From positions 124,001 to 188,000 of the forward strand of contig NZ_JDUI01000007.1 of the NCBI RefSeq assembly GCF_000771405.1: a DNA stretch of 64,000 bases. The letters run 5' to 3'. The translations under genes and the position numbers were made by a program. The stretch comes from Bifidobacterium pullorum DSM 20433 (GTDB lineage: Bacteria; Actinomycetota; Actinomycetes; Actinomycetales; Bifidobacteriaceae). The notes beneath the pieces were generated by a model, which did no database searches, was not told the origin of the DNA, and worked only from the letters and a program-made list of their open reading frames with translations. Shown in pieces: positions 25,891-34,824 of the stretch. The number at the start of each line of letters is the position of its first letter. Within the stretch, counting starts at the first letter, position 1.

Positions 25891-25970
25891 TTGAACTCGA
25901 CGCTCACCGAATTGAACTTTCGTCCGCCGCTCACGGTACAGTGTTGAACTGGCAATGACGGCAATTGAAC
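25891..25970 (+). promoter_or_regulatory. Four phased TTGAAC direct repeats
   Basis: TTGAAC occurs at 25891, 25912, 25944 and 25965 (the first three extend to TTGAACT), with a fifth copy inside the gene at 26019. The start-to-start spacings of 21, 32 and 21 bases are about 2, 3 and 2 helical turns, so all copies face the same side. This looks like an operator array, probably read by the HTH domain of the gene that follows. The copy at 25912 could also act as a -35 for TACAGT at 25937. Confidence 0.6.
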
Positions 25971-25988
25971 CGGAAGTGGGGCGTGGAC

Positions 25989-27497
25989 ATGGATCGTACG
26001 TCGGTATTCGCGGCACGATTGAACTCGGCGATGCAGACGCACGGATTCAAGCAGATCGACATCGTCCGCCGCGCCGAGGAGAACGGCGTCAAGCTCGGGA
26101 AAAGCCACATCAGCCAGTATGTCAGCGGAAAGACCATGCCGCGCCCCGATATCGTACGATTCCTTGCGGCCACGCTGCAAGTCGATGAACGCTGGCTGCG
26201 CGGTGAGGACACCACGGTACCGCAACAGCCGTCATCCGGCACCGCCGCCGCATCCATCGAAGGCCAATCGAAAGGAAAGCCCATGCGCAGGTTCCCCAAA
26301 TCCTCCAAGCTCGACAATGTGCTCTACGACGTCCGCGGCCCCGTGGTGGACGAGGCCGCCCGCATGGAGGCCGACGGCACCAGCGTGCTCAAGCTCAACA
26401 TCGGCAATCCCGCACCGTTCGGATTCCGCACCCCGGACGAGGTGGTCTACGACATGCGCCAGCAGCTGACCGACTGCGAGGGGTATTCCCCGGCGAAGGG
26501 CCTGTTCTCGGCGCGCAAGGCAATCATGCAGTACGCCCAGCTCAAGGGTCTGCCGAATGTCACGATCGAGGACATCTACACCGGCAACGGCGTCTCCGAG
26601 CTGATCAACCTGTCGATGTCGGCGCTGTTGGATTCCGGGGACGAGGTGCTTGTGCCGTCACCGGACTATCCGTTGTGGACGGCCTGCGTGAACCTGGCGG
26701 GCGGCACCGCCGTGCACTACGTGTGCGACGAACAGTCCGAATGGTATCCGGACATGGACGACATCCGCGCCAAGATCACCGACCGGACCAAGGCCATCGT
26801 GATCATCAACCCGAACAACCCCACCGGCGCCCTGTATCCGCGCGAGGTCCTGCAGCAGATCGTCGACATCGCGCGCGAGAACCAGCTCATCATCTTCTCG
26901 GACGAGATCTACGACCGCCTGGTCATGGACGGCCTCGAGCACATCTCGATCGCCTCGATGGCGCCCGACCTGTTCTGCGTGACGTTCTCAGGCCTGTCGA
27001 AGTCGCATATGATCGCCGGATACCGCATCGGCTGGATGATCCTCAGCGGCAACAAGCGCATCGCCGAGGACTACATCGAGGGGCTGAACATGCTGTCCAA
27101 CATGCGTCTGTGTTCCAACGTGCCGGCGCAGTCGATCGTGCAGACCGCGCTGGGCGGACATCAGAGCGTCAACGACTACATCGTGCCCGGCGGCCGCATC
27201 TACGAGCAGCGCGAGTACATCTATGAGGCGTTGAACTCGATTCCGGGTATCACCGCCGTCAAGCCGAAGGCCGCGTTCTACATCTTCCCGAAGATCGACA
27301 CCAAACGGTTCAACATCACCAATGATGAGCAGTTCGCCTTGGACCTGCTGCGCGAGAAGAAGCTGCTGGTGGTGCATGGCGGCGGGTTCAACTGGCATGA
27401 GCCGGACCATTTCCGCGTGGTCTTCCTGCCCCGGACCGAGGTGCTCAAGGATGCCGTGGACCGTATGACCGACTTCTTCGACCACTACCGGCAGTGA
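25989..27497 (+). CDS. HTH-aminotransferase fusion (AlaA-like, PLP-dependent)
   Basis: A 502-residue two-domain protein. Residues 1-75 form an XRE-type HTH (FKQIDIVRRAEENGVKLGKS, then HISQYVSGKTMPRP). A Pro/Ser/Ala linker follows to about 100, then a full class I aminotransferase. Its landmarks are GNPAPFGF, the NPNNPTGALYP substrate loop, SDEIYDRL, and SGLSKSHMIAGYRIGW, where the PLP lysine sits. The enzyme part resembles glutamate-pyruvate aminotransferase AlaA. GntR-aminotransferase fusions (MocR) are common, but here the HTH is of the XRE type. The start is uncertain: ATG 25989 is preferred, and GTG 25983 or TTG 25965 are possible. A tiny CCCGGC-TCA-GCCGGG hairpin follows the stop. Confidence 0.9.
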   Translation: MDRTSVFAARLNSAMQTHGFKQIDIVRRAEENGVKLGKSHISQYVSGKTMPRPDIVRFLAATLQVDERWLRGEDTTVPQQPSSGTAAASIEGQSKGKPMRRFPKSSKLDNVLYDVRGPVVDEAARMEADGTSVLKLNIGNPAPFGFRTPDEVVYDMRQQLTDCEGYSPAKGLFSARKAIMQYAQLKGLPNVTIEDIYTGNGVSELINLSMSALLDSGDEVLVPSPDYPLWTACVNLAGGTAVHYVCDEQSEWYPDMDDIRAKITDRTKAIVIINPNNPTGALYPREVLQQIVDIARENQLIIFSDEIYDRLVMDGLEHISIASMAPDLFCVTFSGLSKSHMIAGYRIGWMILSGNKRIAEDYIEGLNMLSNMRLCSNVPAQSIVQTALGGHQSVNDYIVPGGRIYEQREYIYEALNSIPGITAVKPKAAFYIFPKIDTKRFNITNDEQFALDLLREKKLLVVHGGGFNWHEPDHFRVVFLPRTEVLKDAVDRMTDFFDHYRQ

Positions 27498-27613
27498 AGC
27501 CCGATTCACATTCCCGGCTCAGCCGGGTTGTGCATGTGCAGTCTGTGCACGACCATACGATACCGCACACCTGATGTGCCGAAATGACGGCAATGTCCTC
27601 ATGAAACGGACAC

Positions 27614-27662
27614 GGAGGCCGGTTCACCATCTCACGAAGGACGGGACGGCGAACCGGCCTCC
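27614..27662. other. Inverted repeat in a convergent gap
   Basis: GGAGGCCGGTTC and GAACCGGCCTCC are perfect 12-bp arms around a 25-base loop. It lies between the convergent aminotransferase and transaldolase genes and has no T-run. It may help end transcription from either side. Nothing else is seen in the 225-base gap apart from it and the hairpins at 27513 and 27674. Confidence 0.55.
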
Positions 27663-27673
27663 TGCATAGCGAG

Positions 27674-27702
27674 AGGGGCGGCCCCGAAGGACCGCCCCTC
27701 TG
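27674..27702 (-). terminator. Hairpin after transaldolase
   Basis: Read on the minus strand, AGAGGGGCGGTCC-TTCG-GGGCCGCCCCTCT is a very stable stem with one mismatch, 20 bases after the tal stop. It lacks a clear T-tract, so it may work with help or in mRNA protection. Confidence 0.6.
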
Positions 27703-27722
27703 TGCGTCGGATATCAGTTCAA

Positions 27723-28826
27723 TCAGCCGTTGACGCGGTCGATGCCGGACTGCACGTCGGCGATGACCGTATCCCAGGACTTGATGAAGGAGGCGACACC
27801 GTCAGCCTCGAGCTTGTCGGTGACATCCTTGATGTTGATGCCCAGCTCGGCGAGCTTGTCCATCACGGCGTGGCTCTCCTCGTAGGTGCCCTCGATGCTC
27901 GGGGCGCCGTTGCCGTGGTCGGCCAGCGCGTTCAGGGTCTTCTCCGGCATGGTGTTGACAACGAACGGGGCGACCAGCTCGTCGACGTACTTGCAGTCGG
28001 AGTAGGCGGCGTTCTTGGTGCCGGTGGAAGCCCACAGCGGACGCTGCTTCTTGGCGCCCTTGGCCTCGAGCTCGGCCCAGCGCGGATCCTCGGCGAACTT
28101 CTTCTCGAACAGCTCGTAGGCCAGGCGGGCGTTGGCCACGGCGGCCTTGCCCTCGAGGGCCTTGGCCTCATCGGTGCCGATCTCCTCGAGCAGCTTGTCG
28201 ACCGCGGTGTCCACGCGGGAGACGAAGAAGGAGGCGACGGAGCCGATGTGCTTGAGGTCATGGCCGTTGGCGTCGGCCTGGGCGATGCCCTCGATGAAGG
28301 CGTCGATGACCTGCTCGTAGCGCTCGAGCGAGAAGATCAGGGTGACGTTCACGGAGATGCCCTTGGCCAGGGTGGCGGTGATGGCCGGCAGACCCTCGAG
28401 GGTGGCCGGGATCTTGATCATCGCGTTCGGACGGTTGACCTTCTCCCACAGCTCCACGGCCTGCTGCTCGGTGGCTTCGGTCTCGTGGGCCAGACGCGGG
28501 TCGACCTCGATGGAGACACGGCCGTCGACGAAGTCGGTCTTCTCGGCGATCTCACGGAAGATGTCGGTCGCATTGCGCACGTCGGTGGTGGTCAGCTCGC
28601 GGATGGCGGTCTCCACGTCGACCTTGCCGAGCTCCTTGAGCTGGGCGTCGTACGGGCCGACCTGGCTCAGGGCCTTCTGGAAGATGGACGGGTTGGTGGT
28701 GACACCGACCACGTTCTTCTCGGCGATGAGCTCCTGCAGGCTGCCGGACTCGATGCGGGTGCGGGACAGGTCGTCCAGCCAGATCGAGACGCCGGAGTCG
28801 GACGTACGCTGCGTTGCTTCAGTCAT
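27723..28826 (-). CDS. tal: Transaldolase
   Basis: A 367-residue protein of the long actinobacterial transaldolase class. VGVTTNPSIFQKAL is the N-terminal signature and IKIPATLEGLPA holds the Schiff-base lysine. SVNVTLIFS, RPLWASTGTKN and a C-terminal helical segment follow. It moves a dihydroxyacetone unit between sugar phosphates and works with transketolase to feed fructose-6-phosphate into the bifid shunt. AAGGAGAACAAC lies before the ATG. It lies downstream of tkt on the same strand, separated by a hairpin. Confidence 0.96.
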   Translation of the reverse strand: MTEATQRTSDSGVSIWLDDLSRTRIESGSLQELIAEKNVVGVTTNPSIFQKALSQVGPYDAQLKELGKVDVETAIRELTTTDVRNATDIFREIAEKTDFVDGRVSIEVDPRLAHETEATEQQAVELWEKVNRPNAMIKIPATLEGLPAITATLAKGISVNVTLIFSLERYEQVIDAFIEGIAQADANGHDLKHIGSVASFFVSRVDTAVDKLLEEIGTDEAKALEGKAAVANARLAYELFEKKFAEDPRWAELEAKGAKKQRPLWASTGTKNAAYSDCKYVDELVAPFVVNTMPEKTLNALADHGNGAPSIEGTYEESHAVMDKLAELGINIKDVTDKLEADGVASFIKSWDTVIADVQSGIDRVNG

Positions 28827-28871
28827 TTGTTGTTCTCCTTTTGATTCCGATATGGAACAAATCCATGCTGT

Positions 28872-28920
28872 CAGGCCGCCGGAACGGTTGTCGTTCGTTG
28901 ACGCCGTCTCCGGCGGCCTG
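28872..28920 (-). terminator. Hairpin between tkt and tal
   Basis: CAGGCCGCCGGA and TCCGGCGGCCTG are perfect 12-bp arms with a 25-base loop. It lies 50 bases past the tkt stop. A TTTGTT stretch follows at some distance on the minus strand. Partial termination would let tkt and tal be made at different levels. Confidence 0.6.
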
Positions 28921-28969
28921 GCTATTCAGTTATTCGATGGCTCAGACCGGTCGCGGACCGGTCCGGGAC

Positions 28970-31066
28970 TCACTTGGCTTCGTCGATGGAGGCCTTGGCG
29001 GCTTCGACCACGTGCTCGGCGGTGATGCCGAGGTCGATCATGTTCTGCGCGCCATCGCCCTGCAGGCCGAACTGCTCGATCGAAACCGGCTTGCCGTAGG
29101 CGCCGAGGTACTTGTACCACGGCATGGCCAGACCGGCCTCGACGGAGACGCGGGCCTTGACACAGGCCGGAAGCACGGACTCCTTGTACTCGGCATCCTG
29201 CTCCTCGAACCACTCCATCGAGACCATGGACACGACGCGGGCCTTGATGCCCTCATCGGCCAGGGTCTTGGCGGCGGCCACGGCCCACTGGACCTCGGAG
29301 CCGGAAGCCATGATGATCACGTCCGGGGTGCCCTCGGTGTCGACGAGCACGTAGGCGCCCTTCTTCACACCGTCCTTGGCCTTCTCGGCGGTCTCGGCGA
29401 GGGTCGGCACGCCCTGGCGGGTCAGGATCATCGCGGTCGGGAAGGTGTTCTCCTTCTCGAAGAACGCGCGGTAGGCCTCGGCGGTCTCCCACTGGTCGGC
29501 CGGGCGGACGACCTCGAACTGCGGGATGGCGCGGAAGGAGGCCAGGTGCTCGATCGGCTGGTGGGTCGGGCCGTCCTCGCCCAGGGCCACGGAGTCATGG
29601 GTCCACACGTAGAGGTTCGGGACCTCCATCAGCGCGGCCAGACGGCAGGCGGCACGCTCGTAGTCGGCGAACTGGAAGAAGGTGCCGTTGAACGGACGGG
29701 TGTCCGAACCGAGCAGGATGCCGTTGGTGATGGCGCCCATGGCGAACTCGCGCACGCCGAAGTGCAGCTGACGGCCGTAGATCGAGCAGTTCGGATGCTG
29801 GGTGGTGGCGAACTCCTCCGGCACGAAGGACGCGGCGCCCTTGATGTCGGTGTTGTTCGAGCCGCCCAGATCGGCGGAACCGCCCCACAGCTCGGGCATG
29901 ACGGCGGCCAGGGCGTTGAGCACGGCGCCGGAGGCCTTGCGGGTGGCGACCTTGGCGCCGACCTCATAGCCGGCCTCCAGATCGTCGATGGCCTTGTCGA
30001 AGTCCTCGGGCAGCTTGCCGGCGTGGATGCGCTCGTACAGGGCGGCCTTGTCCGGGTTGGCGGCGGCCCACTTGGCGAAGGCCTCGTCCCACTCGGCATG
30101 GGCCTTCAGGCCACGCTCGGCGACCTTGCGGGCGTTGGCCAGGGCTTCCTCATCAACCGGGAAGTCGACATCCGGGTCGAAGCCGAGGGTCTCCTTCAGG
30201 CCGCGGACGGCGTCAACGCCGAGGGCGGAGCCGTGCGAGGACGGATCGTTGGTCTTGCCCGGGGTCGGCCACGCAATCAGGGTGTCGACCTTGATGAACT
30301 TCGGACGGTCGGTGACCTGCTCGGCCTTCTCGAGCACGGCGGCCAGGCCCTCGATGTCCTCCTTGTAGGAGCCGTCGGGCTGGATGAAGCTGATCTCGTC
30401 GGTGTACCAGCCGTAGGCCTCGTAACGCTTGAGGATGTCCTCGGCGAAGGCGATCTTGGTCTCACCCTCGATCTGGATGTGGTTGGCGTCGAAGATCACG
30501 GTCAGGTTGCCGAGCTTCTGGTTGCCGGCGAGCGAGCAGGCCTCGGAGGAGACGCCTTCCTCGACGTCGCCCTCACCGCAGATGACCCACACCTTGTGGT
30601 CGAACGGCGAGGTGCCCTCGGGGGCGTCCGGATCGAGCAGGCCGCGCTCATAGCGCTGGCCGTAGGCGAAGCCGACGGCGGAGGCCAGACCCTGGCCCAG
30701 CGGGCCGGTGGTCATCTCGATGCCCGGGGTCAGGCCGACCTCGGGATGGCCCGGGGTACGGGTGTCCTTGCCGCCGCGGAAGTTCTTGATGTCGTCCAGG
30801 GTCACGCCGTAGCCGGAGAAGTACAGCTGCACGTACTGGGTCAGCGAGGCATGGCCGCCGGAGAGGATGAAGCGATCACGGCCGGCCCACTTCGGGTCGT
30901 TCGGATCGTGCTTGATGAAGCGCTGATAAAGGGTGTAGGCGATCGGAGCCAGCGACACCGGGGAGCCGGGATGGCCGTGACCGGCCTTCTGAACGGCGTC
31001 CGCAGAGAGCACCTTCGCCATCTTGATGGCGCGCTCGTCCAATTCAGACCACGTGTTATCGGTCAT
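28970..31066 (-). CDS. tkt: Transketolase
   Basis: A 698-residue thiamine-diphosphate enzyme. GHGHPGSPVSLAPIAY is the N-terminal motif. GPLGQGLASAVG and the GEGDVEEG to N metal/ThDP motif follow. The pyrimidine domain has GVREFAMG and TFFQFADYERAACR. It transfers two-carbon units between sugar phosphates and is central to the bifidobacterial fructose-6-phosphate shunt. The start at 31066 has a GGAAAGTAGA site. The 281-base gap upstream to hrcA carries promoters for both divergent genes and the CIRCE site. Confidence 0.97.
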   Translation of the reverse strand: MTDNTWSELDERAIKMAKVLSADAVQKAGHGHPGSPVSLAPIAYTLYQRFIKHDPNDPKWAGRDRFILSGGHASLTQYVQLYFSGYGVTLDDIKNFRGGKDTRTPGHPEVGLTPGIEMTTGPLGQGLASAVGFAYGQRYERGLLDPDAPEGTSPFDHKVWVICGEGDVEEGVSSEACSLAGNQKLGNLTVIFDANHIQIEGETKIAFAEDILKRYEAYGWYTDEISFIQPDGSYKEDIEGLAAVLEKAEQVTDRPKFIKVDTLIAWPTPGKTNDPSSHGSALGVDAVRGLKETLGFDPDVDFPVDEEALANARKVAERGLKAHAEWDEAFAKWAAANPDKAALYERIHAGKLPEDFDKAIDDLEAGYEVGAKVATRKASGAVLNALAAVMPELWGGSADLGGSNNTDIKGAASFVPEEFATTQHPNCSIYGRQLHFGVREFAMGAITNGILLGSDTRPFNGTFFQFADYERAACRLAALMEVPNLYVWTHDSVALGEDGPTHQPIEHLASFRAIPQFEVVRPADQWETAEAYRAFFEKENTFPTAMILTRQGVPTLAETAEKAKDGVKKGAYVLVDTEGTPDVIIMASGSEVQWAVAAAKTLADEGIKARVVSMVSMEWFEEQDAEYKESVLPACVKARVSVEAGLAMPWYKYLGAYGKPVSIEQFGLQGDGAQNMIDLGITAEHVVEAAKASIDEAK

Positions 31067-31253
31067 AGATTCTACTTTCCTTCCAATACGTCGAACGCCA
31101 CGCCTTCGGCTTGTGCCGGGCCATGAACGTCCTCACATTGCTCTTACATCCTAACTTTCAAGACCGACGTGGCAAAGCATTGTTCGCGTGTTTTCGGCCA
31201 TTTTGCAGTGTTAGCGTTCACAATTCAGCGGGCGTTCACTTCCGACGAACGGA

Positions 31254-31280
31254 TTAGCACTCAAATACGTAGACTGCTAA
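31254..31280. promoter_or_regulatory. CIRCE operator
   Basis: TTAGCACTC, nine bases, GACTGCTAA matches the HrcA operator (TTAGCACTC-N9-GAGTGCTAA) with a single mismatch. TACAAT at 31281-31286 directly follows and may be the -10, so bound HrcA would block the promoter of its own operon. Confidence 0.92.
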
Positions 31281-31347
31281 TACAATGGGTATGTTCCGCA
31301 GCGCGTAGACCAACACGCTGAGACACGCCGAACGGAAGGAGGAGGGC

Positions 31348-32433
31348 ATGACACAGAACCGACGCATGCTGGTGCTGCGCGCCGTCGTCGAGGACTACAT
31401 CCGCTCCCAGGAACCGGTCGGATCCTCGGCGCTGGCCCGCGACCACGACCTCGGCGTCAGCTCGGCCACAATCCGCAACGACATGGCCGCCCTGGAGGAC
31501 GAGGGATACCTGACCCAGCCCCATACGTCCGCCGGGCGCATCCCCACGGAGAAGGGATACCGGTATTTCGTCGACCGGCTGGCCACCGTGGCGCCGTTGT
31601 CCGAAGCCCAGCGTCGCGGCATCAACAGCTTCCTGTCCGGATCGGCCAATCTGGAGGACACCCTGCAGCGTGCGGCGCGTCTGCTCGCGCAGATCACCGG
31701 GCAGGTCGCCGTCGTGGCCTCGCCGTCGCTGTCCAAGTCCACGCTGCGCCACGTCGAAATCATCCCGGTATCCATGACCACGCTGCTGGCGGTGGTGATC
31801 ACCGACACCGGCCGCGTGGCCCAGCATCTGCTGCAGACCCGGCACATCCCAGACGCCGAACGGCTCTCCCGTTTCTGCGATCGGGTGAACGCCGGCTGCG
31901 CGGGGCAATCCCTGTCCCGCTCGGCCGCGACCGTACGGGACCTGGCGGCGGAACCGCAATGGCAGGAGCTCCGGATGCTCGCCGAATCCCTGGCCAGGGC
32001 CTTCGCGGCGATGGCCGACGACGAACGCACCAGCGAGCTGTATATGGCCGGAACCTCACGACTGGCCCATCAGCGCACACTGTCCGATCTGGCGCCGCTG
32101 TTCGACGCGCTGGAGGAACAGGTCGTGCTGATGAAGCTGATGACGGCGCTCAGCGAGGAGGTGCACGAGAACGGCGTCAGCGTGGCCATCGGCTCGGAGA
32201 CGCACACGCCCGGGCTGCTGCACGCCTCCGTGGTGACCAGCGGCTATGGCCCGGAATCCGCCGCGCGCGACGGCGGCAGACACCAGGCGGCGGACGACGC
32301 CGAACCGGTGGCATTCGTCGGCTCCATCGGCCCGACGCATATGGACTACGCCACCACGATGGCGGCGGTCCGGGCCGTGGCCCGCTATCTTTCCGCCTTC
32401 CTGGCCCACGATGGGTCTGGGGCGCATTCCTGA
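31348..32433 (+). CDS. hrcA: Heat-inducible transcription repressor HrcA
   Basis: A 361-residue protein. The N-terminal winged helix ([45 protein letters not shown]) is the HrcA hallmark, followed by a GAF-like domain. It represses chaperone genes at CIRCE sites and needs GroEL for activity. A CIRCE copy lies 68 bases upstream, so it is autoregulated. GGAAGGAGG precedes the ATG. dnaJ follows after 52 bases. Confidence 0.96.
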   Translation: MTQNRRMLVLRAVVEDYIRSQEPVGSSALARDHDLGVSSATIRNDMAALEDEGYLTQPHTSAGRIPTEKGYRYFVDRLATVAPLSEAQRRGINSFLSGSANLEDTLQRAARLLAQITGQVAVVASPSLSKSTLRHVEIIPVSMTTLLAVVITDTGRVAQHLLQTRHIPDAERLSRFCDRVNAGCAGQSLSRSAATVRDLAAEPQWQELRMLAESLARAFAAMADDERTSELYMAGTSRLAHQRTLSDLAPLFDALEEQVVLMKLMTALSEEVHENGVSVAIGSETHTPGLLHASVVTSGYGPESAARDGGRHQAADDAEPVAFVGSIGPTHMDYATTMAAVRAVARYLSAFLAHDGSGAHS

Positions 32434-32485
32434 CCCAACCTTGTGGCACAATGGCACGCGAACATCCAAACGGAGGAACGAACCA

Positions 32486-33628
32486 GTGGCAGATTACTAC
32501 GAAGTGCTGGGCGTAGACCGCTCGGCCAGCGACGACGAGATCAAGAAGGCCTATCGCAGGATGAGCCGCAAATACCATCCCGACATCGCCGGCCCTGAGT
32601 TCGAGGAACAGTATAAAGAGGTCAACAACGCCTACGAGGTGCTCTCCGATCCCGAGAAACGCCGCATGTACGACGCCGGGGTGGACCCGAACAACCCGAA
32701 CGCCGGCGGTTTCACCGGCGGTTTCGGCATGGGGGATATGGGCGACATCTTCGGCCAGTTCTTCGGCGGCGCGTTCGGCGGAGGCGGGCAGGGGCCCGTC
32801 CCGCGCACCCAGCCGGGCCGCGATTCGCTGGCCAGCGCGTCGGTGGACCTCAACACCGTGGTCTTCGGCGGCACGGCGCATGTCAAGATCAACACGTTCG
32901 GCCTGTGCCAGGAGTGCGGCGGCTCCGGCGCCGTCGGCGGCGCACAGCCCTCCACCTGCCCCGACTGCCACGGCCAGGGATTCATGCAGAAGGTCGTGCG
33001 CACGATGCTCGGCCAGATGATGACCTCGGCCCCGTGCGAACGCTGCGAGGGCCACGGCACGATCATCACGAACCCGTGCCCGTCCTGCATGGGCCACGGC
33101 CGTGTGCGCACCACCCGTACCGTCGGCGTCACGATTCCCGCCGGCATCGGCGACAACACCCGTCTGCGCCTGGCCAACCAGGGGGAGGTCGGCGAGGGCG
33201 GCGGCGCCGCGGGCGACCTGTATATCGACGTGCGCATCAAGCCCGACAAGCAGTACACCCGCAACGGCGACGACCTGCACTGCTGGATCCAGGTGCCGAT
33301 GAGCTGGGCCGTGCTGGGACACGACCTTGCCATCGACACGTTCGACGGCAAGCGGAACGTGACGATTCCCGCCGGATGCCAACCCGAGGACACCGTCACG
33401 CTCAAGGGACTGGGCGTGACCAGGATGCGCTCCAACGGCGAGCGCGGCGATCTGATCGCCCATGTGGCCGTGCGCATCCCCACGAAGCTCAACGACGAGG
33501 AGCGCGAGCTGATGGAACGGTTCGAGGCGAGCCATGACGCCGACGCCACGCATGTGGCGCAAAGCTCGCGTCCGACCGCCGGCACCAAGAAGGGCTTCTT
33601 CTCCAAGCTCAAGGACGCCCTGAGCTGA
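32486..33628 (+). CDS. dnaJ: Chaperone DnaJ (second type, HrcA-linked)
   Basis: A 380-residue full-length J-protein. The J domain has YHPD at about 29-32, followed by a Gly/Phe-rich stretch ([15 protein letters not shown]). Four zinc-binding repeats follow: [24 protein letters not shown] and CPSCMGHG. Then come the two substrate-binding beta domains. It stimulates DnaK and delivers unfolded clients. GTG at 32486 with GGAGGAACG upstream is chosen; it starts [10 protein letters not shown] like relatives. Linkage to hrcA is typical of DnaJ2 in Actinobacteria. Confidence 0.96.
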   Translation: MADYYEVLGVDRSASDDEIKKAYRRMSRKYHPDIAGPEFEEQYKEVNNAYEVLSDPEKRRMYDAGVDPNNPNAGGFTGGFGMGDMGDIFGQFFGGAFGGGGQGPVPRTQPGRDSLASASVDLNTVVFGGTAHVKINTFGLCQECGGSGAVGGAQPSTCPDCHGQGFMQKVVRTMLGQMMTSAPCERCEGHGTIITNPCPSCMGHGRVRTTRTVGVTIPAGIGDNTRLRLANQGEVGEGGGAAGDLYIDVRIKPDKQYTRNGDDLHCWIQVPMSWAVLGHDLAIDTFDGKRNVTIPAGCQPEDTVTLKGLGVTRMRSNGERGDLIAHVAVRIPTKLNDEERELMERFEASHDADATHVAQSSRPTAGTKKGFFSKLKDALS

Positions 33629-33658
33629 CGCCGATCGCACCCTTGCGGACCGATTTCC

Positions 33659-33685
33659 GCCCCCTCCGACGAAGGGGCCTGTTTT
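33659..33685 (+). terminator. Probable terminator after dnaJ
   Basis: GCCCC, one mismatch, TC pairs with GA, mismatch, GGGGC around a short loop, followed by TGTTTT. The rest of the gap to 33835 has two copies of CGGCGAGGGGC in tandem (33720-33742) and nothing else I can name. Confidence 0.65.
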
Positions 33686-33835
33686 ATTCATGCCTTCCGA
33701 GGGCCGGTTTCCGTTTCCACCGGCGAGGGGCCGGCGAGGGGCCGCCAGCCGCGATCGAACAGTCGACCGGGGGAGAGGCTCGTACCCAACCCCGACTCCG
33801 GACGTATCCCGGCCCCGCCCCGGTCAGAGGTGCCC

Positions 33836-34633
33836 TCAGAGCTGCGCCAGCAGGGAGCGGCACATGGAGCGGTATTCGCTCACGTACCCGCCGCCGAAGA
33901 ACACGCAGTGTCCGGCGATCGGATACAGTTGCCACAACGTGCGCCGCTTCAGGTACCCGGCCTTCAACGGATGCACGGACTGGTAACCTTCCATGATCTC
34001 GGTCAGGTAGGTCATGCCGAACAGGTGCAGCATCGCCAGGTCCTCCTCGCGATGCCCGCCGTGCGCGGCCGGGTCGATCAGCACGGCCTCGCAGGTGCCT
34101 GAATCATCCGTCCACATCACGTTGCCGCTCCACAGATCGCCGTGGACCCGGGCCGGCTTGTCGTCCGCGGCGCGTCCCAGCAGCCGCGGCAGCGCTTCGA
34201 TGACGCGCTCCGTCAGCTCGAGGTCCCGATGGTCGAGTTCGCCGCGGGCGATGCCAAGCTCGACCATCGGGCGCAGACGTCCCTCGGCCAGATACGTGGC
34301 GGCATCGTTCCAGGTTCCCGTATCCATCGGCACCGGGTCCTGCAACGGCCCGAAATAGCACGTTCCCTCGTATCCGTCCGGCGCTGAACCGAAGTATTCG
34401 GCGCCCGCATCGTGCATCCGCGCCAGCGCCGCGCCGAACGCATGGGCGGCGTCACGGGTGGGCGCGCAGGACGAGACCCGTTCGATGTCCAGATATCCCT
34501 CGCCCCAACCGTAGACGTCCACCACGCGCGGGCCTCCCTGCGCATGGGCCGCGCCCAGCCATTGCAATCCGCGCCCCTCGCATTCGAAGAACCCCTTAGG
34601 AGTGAACATCCTGCTTTTGTGGTACGTCGCCAT
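33836..34633 (-). CDS. Fructosamine kinase family protein
   Basis: A 265-residue protein with an aminoglycoside-phosphotransferase-like fold. HGDLWSGNVMW is the catalytic loop, and IDPAAHGGHREEDLAM holds the metal Asp, both typical of fructosamine/ketosamine-3-kinases. These phosphorylate sugar adducts on lysines so that they fall off proteins or free amino acids. ATG at 34633 is chosen (AGGAAAGG upstream, protein begins MATYHKS); a GTG at 34672 would add 13 residues. Convergent with dnaJ and divergent from uppP. Confidence 0.85.
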   Translation of the reverse strand: MATYHKSRMFTPKGFFECEGRGLQWLGAAHAQGGPRVVDVYGWGEGYLDIERVSSCAPTRDAAHAFGAALARMHDAGAEYFGSAPDGYEGTCYFGPLQDPVPMDTGTWNDAATYLAEGRLRPMVELGIARGELDHRDLELTERVIEALPRLLGRAADDKPARVHGDLWSGNVMWTDDSGTCEAVLIDPAAHGGHREEDLAMLHLFGMTYLTEIMEGYQSVHPLKAGYLKRRTLWQLYPIAGHCVFFGGGYVSEYRSMCRSLLAQL

Positions 34634-34824
34634 GCCGTCCGCCGCCTTTCCTGCCAGTGGCCGCCGACCCACGGCCGCGACCCTTGATTCCGGAACGATG
34701 CCACCATTGTGGGCATGCAGCCCGACATCGCCGGTTCCGCCAGCCTCAAGCGGCGGCCCTGTTGCGCCCTAGCGGTAGGGTTGTGTTCGTATCGATGGTT
34801 TCATTCAATGAATATGAGGGACTG

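Noticed and set aside
25965-25988. TTG start for the HTH-aminotransferase fusion
   Set aside because: The TTG is itself part of the phased TTGAAC array; an ATG 24 bases later gives the usual HTH N-terminus. Not fully excluded.
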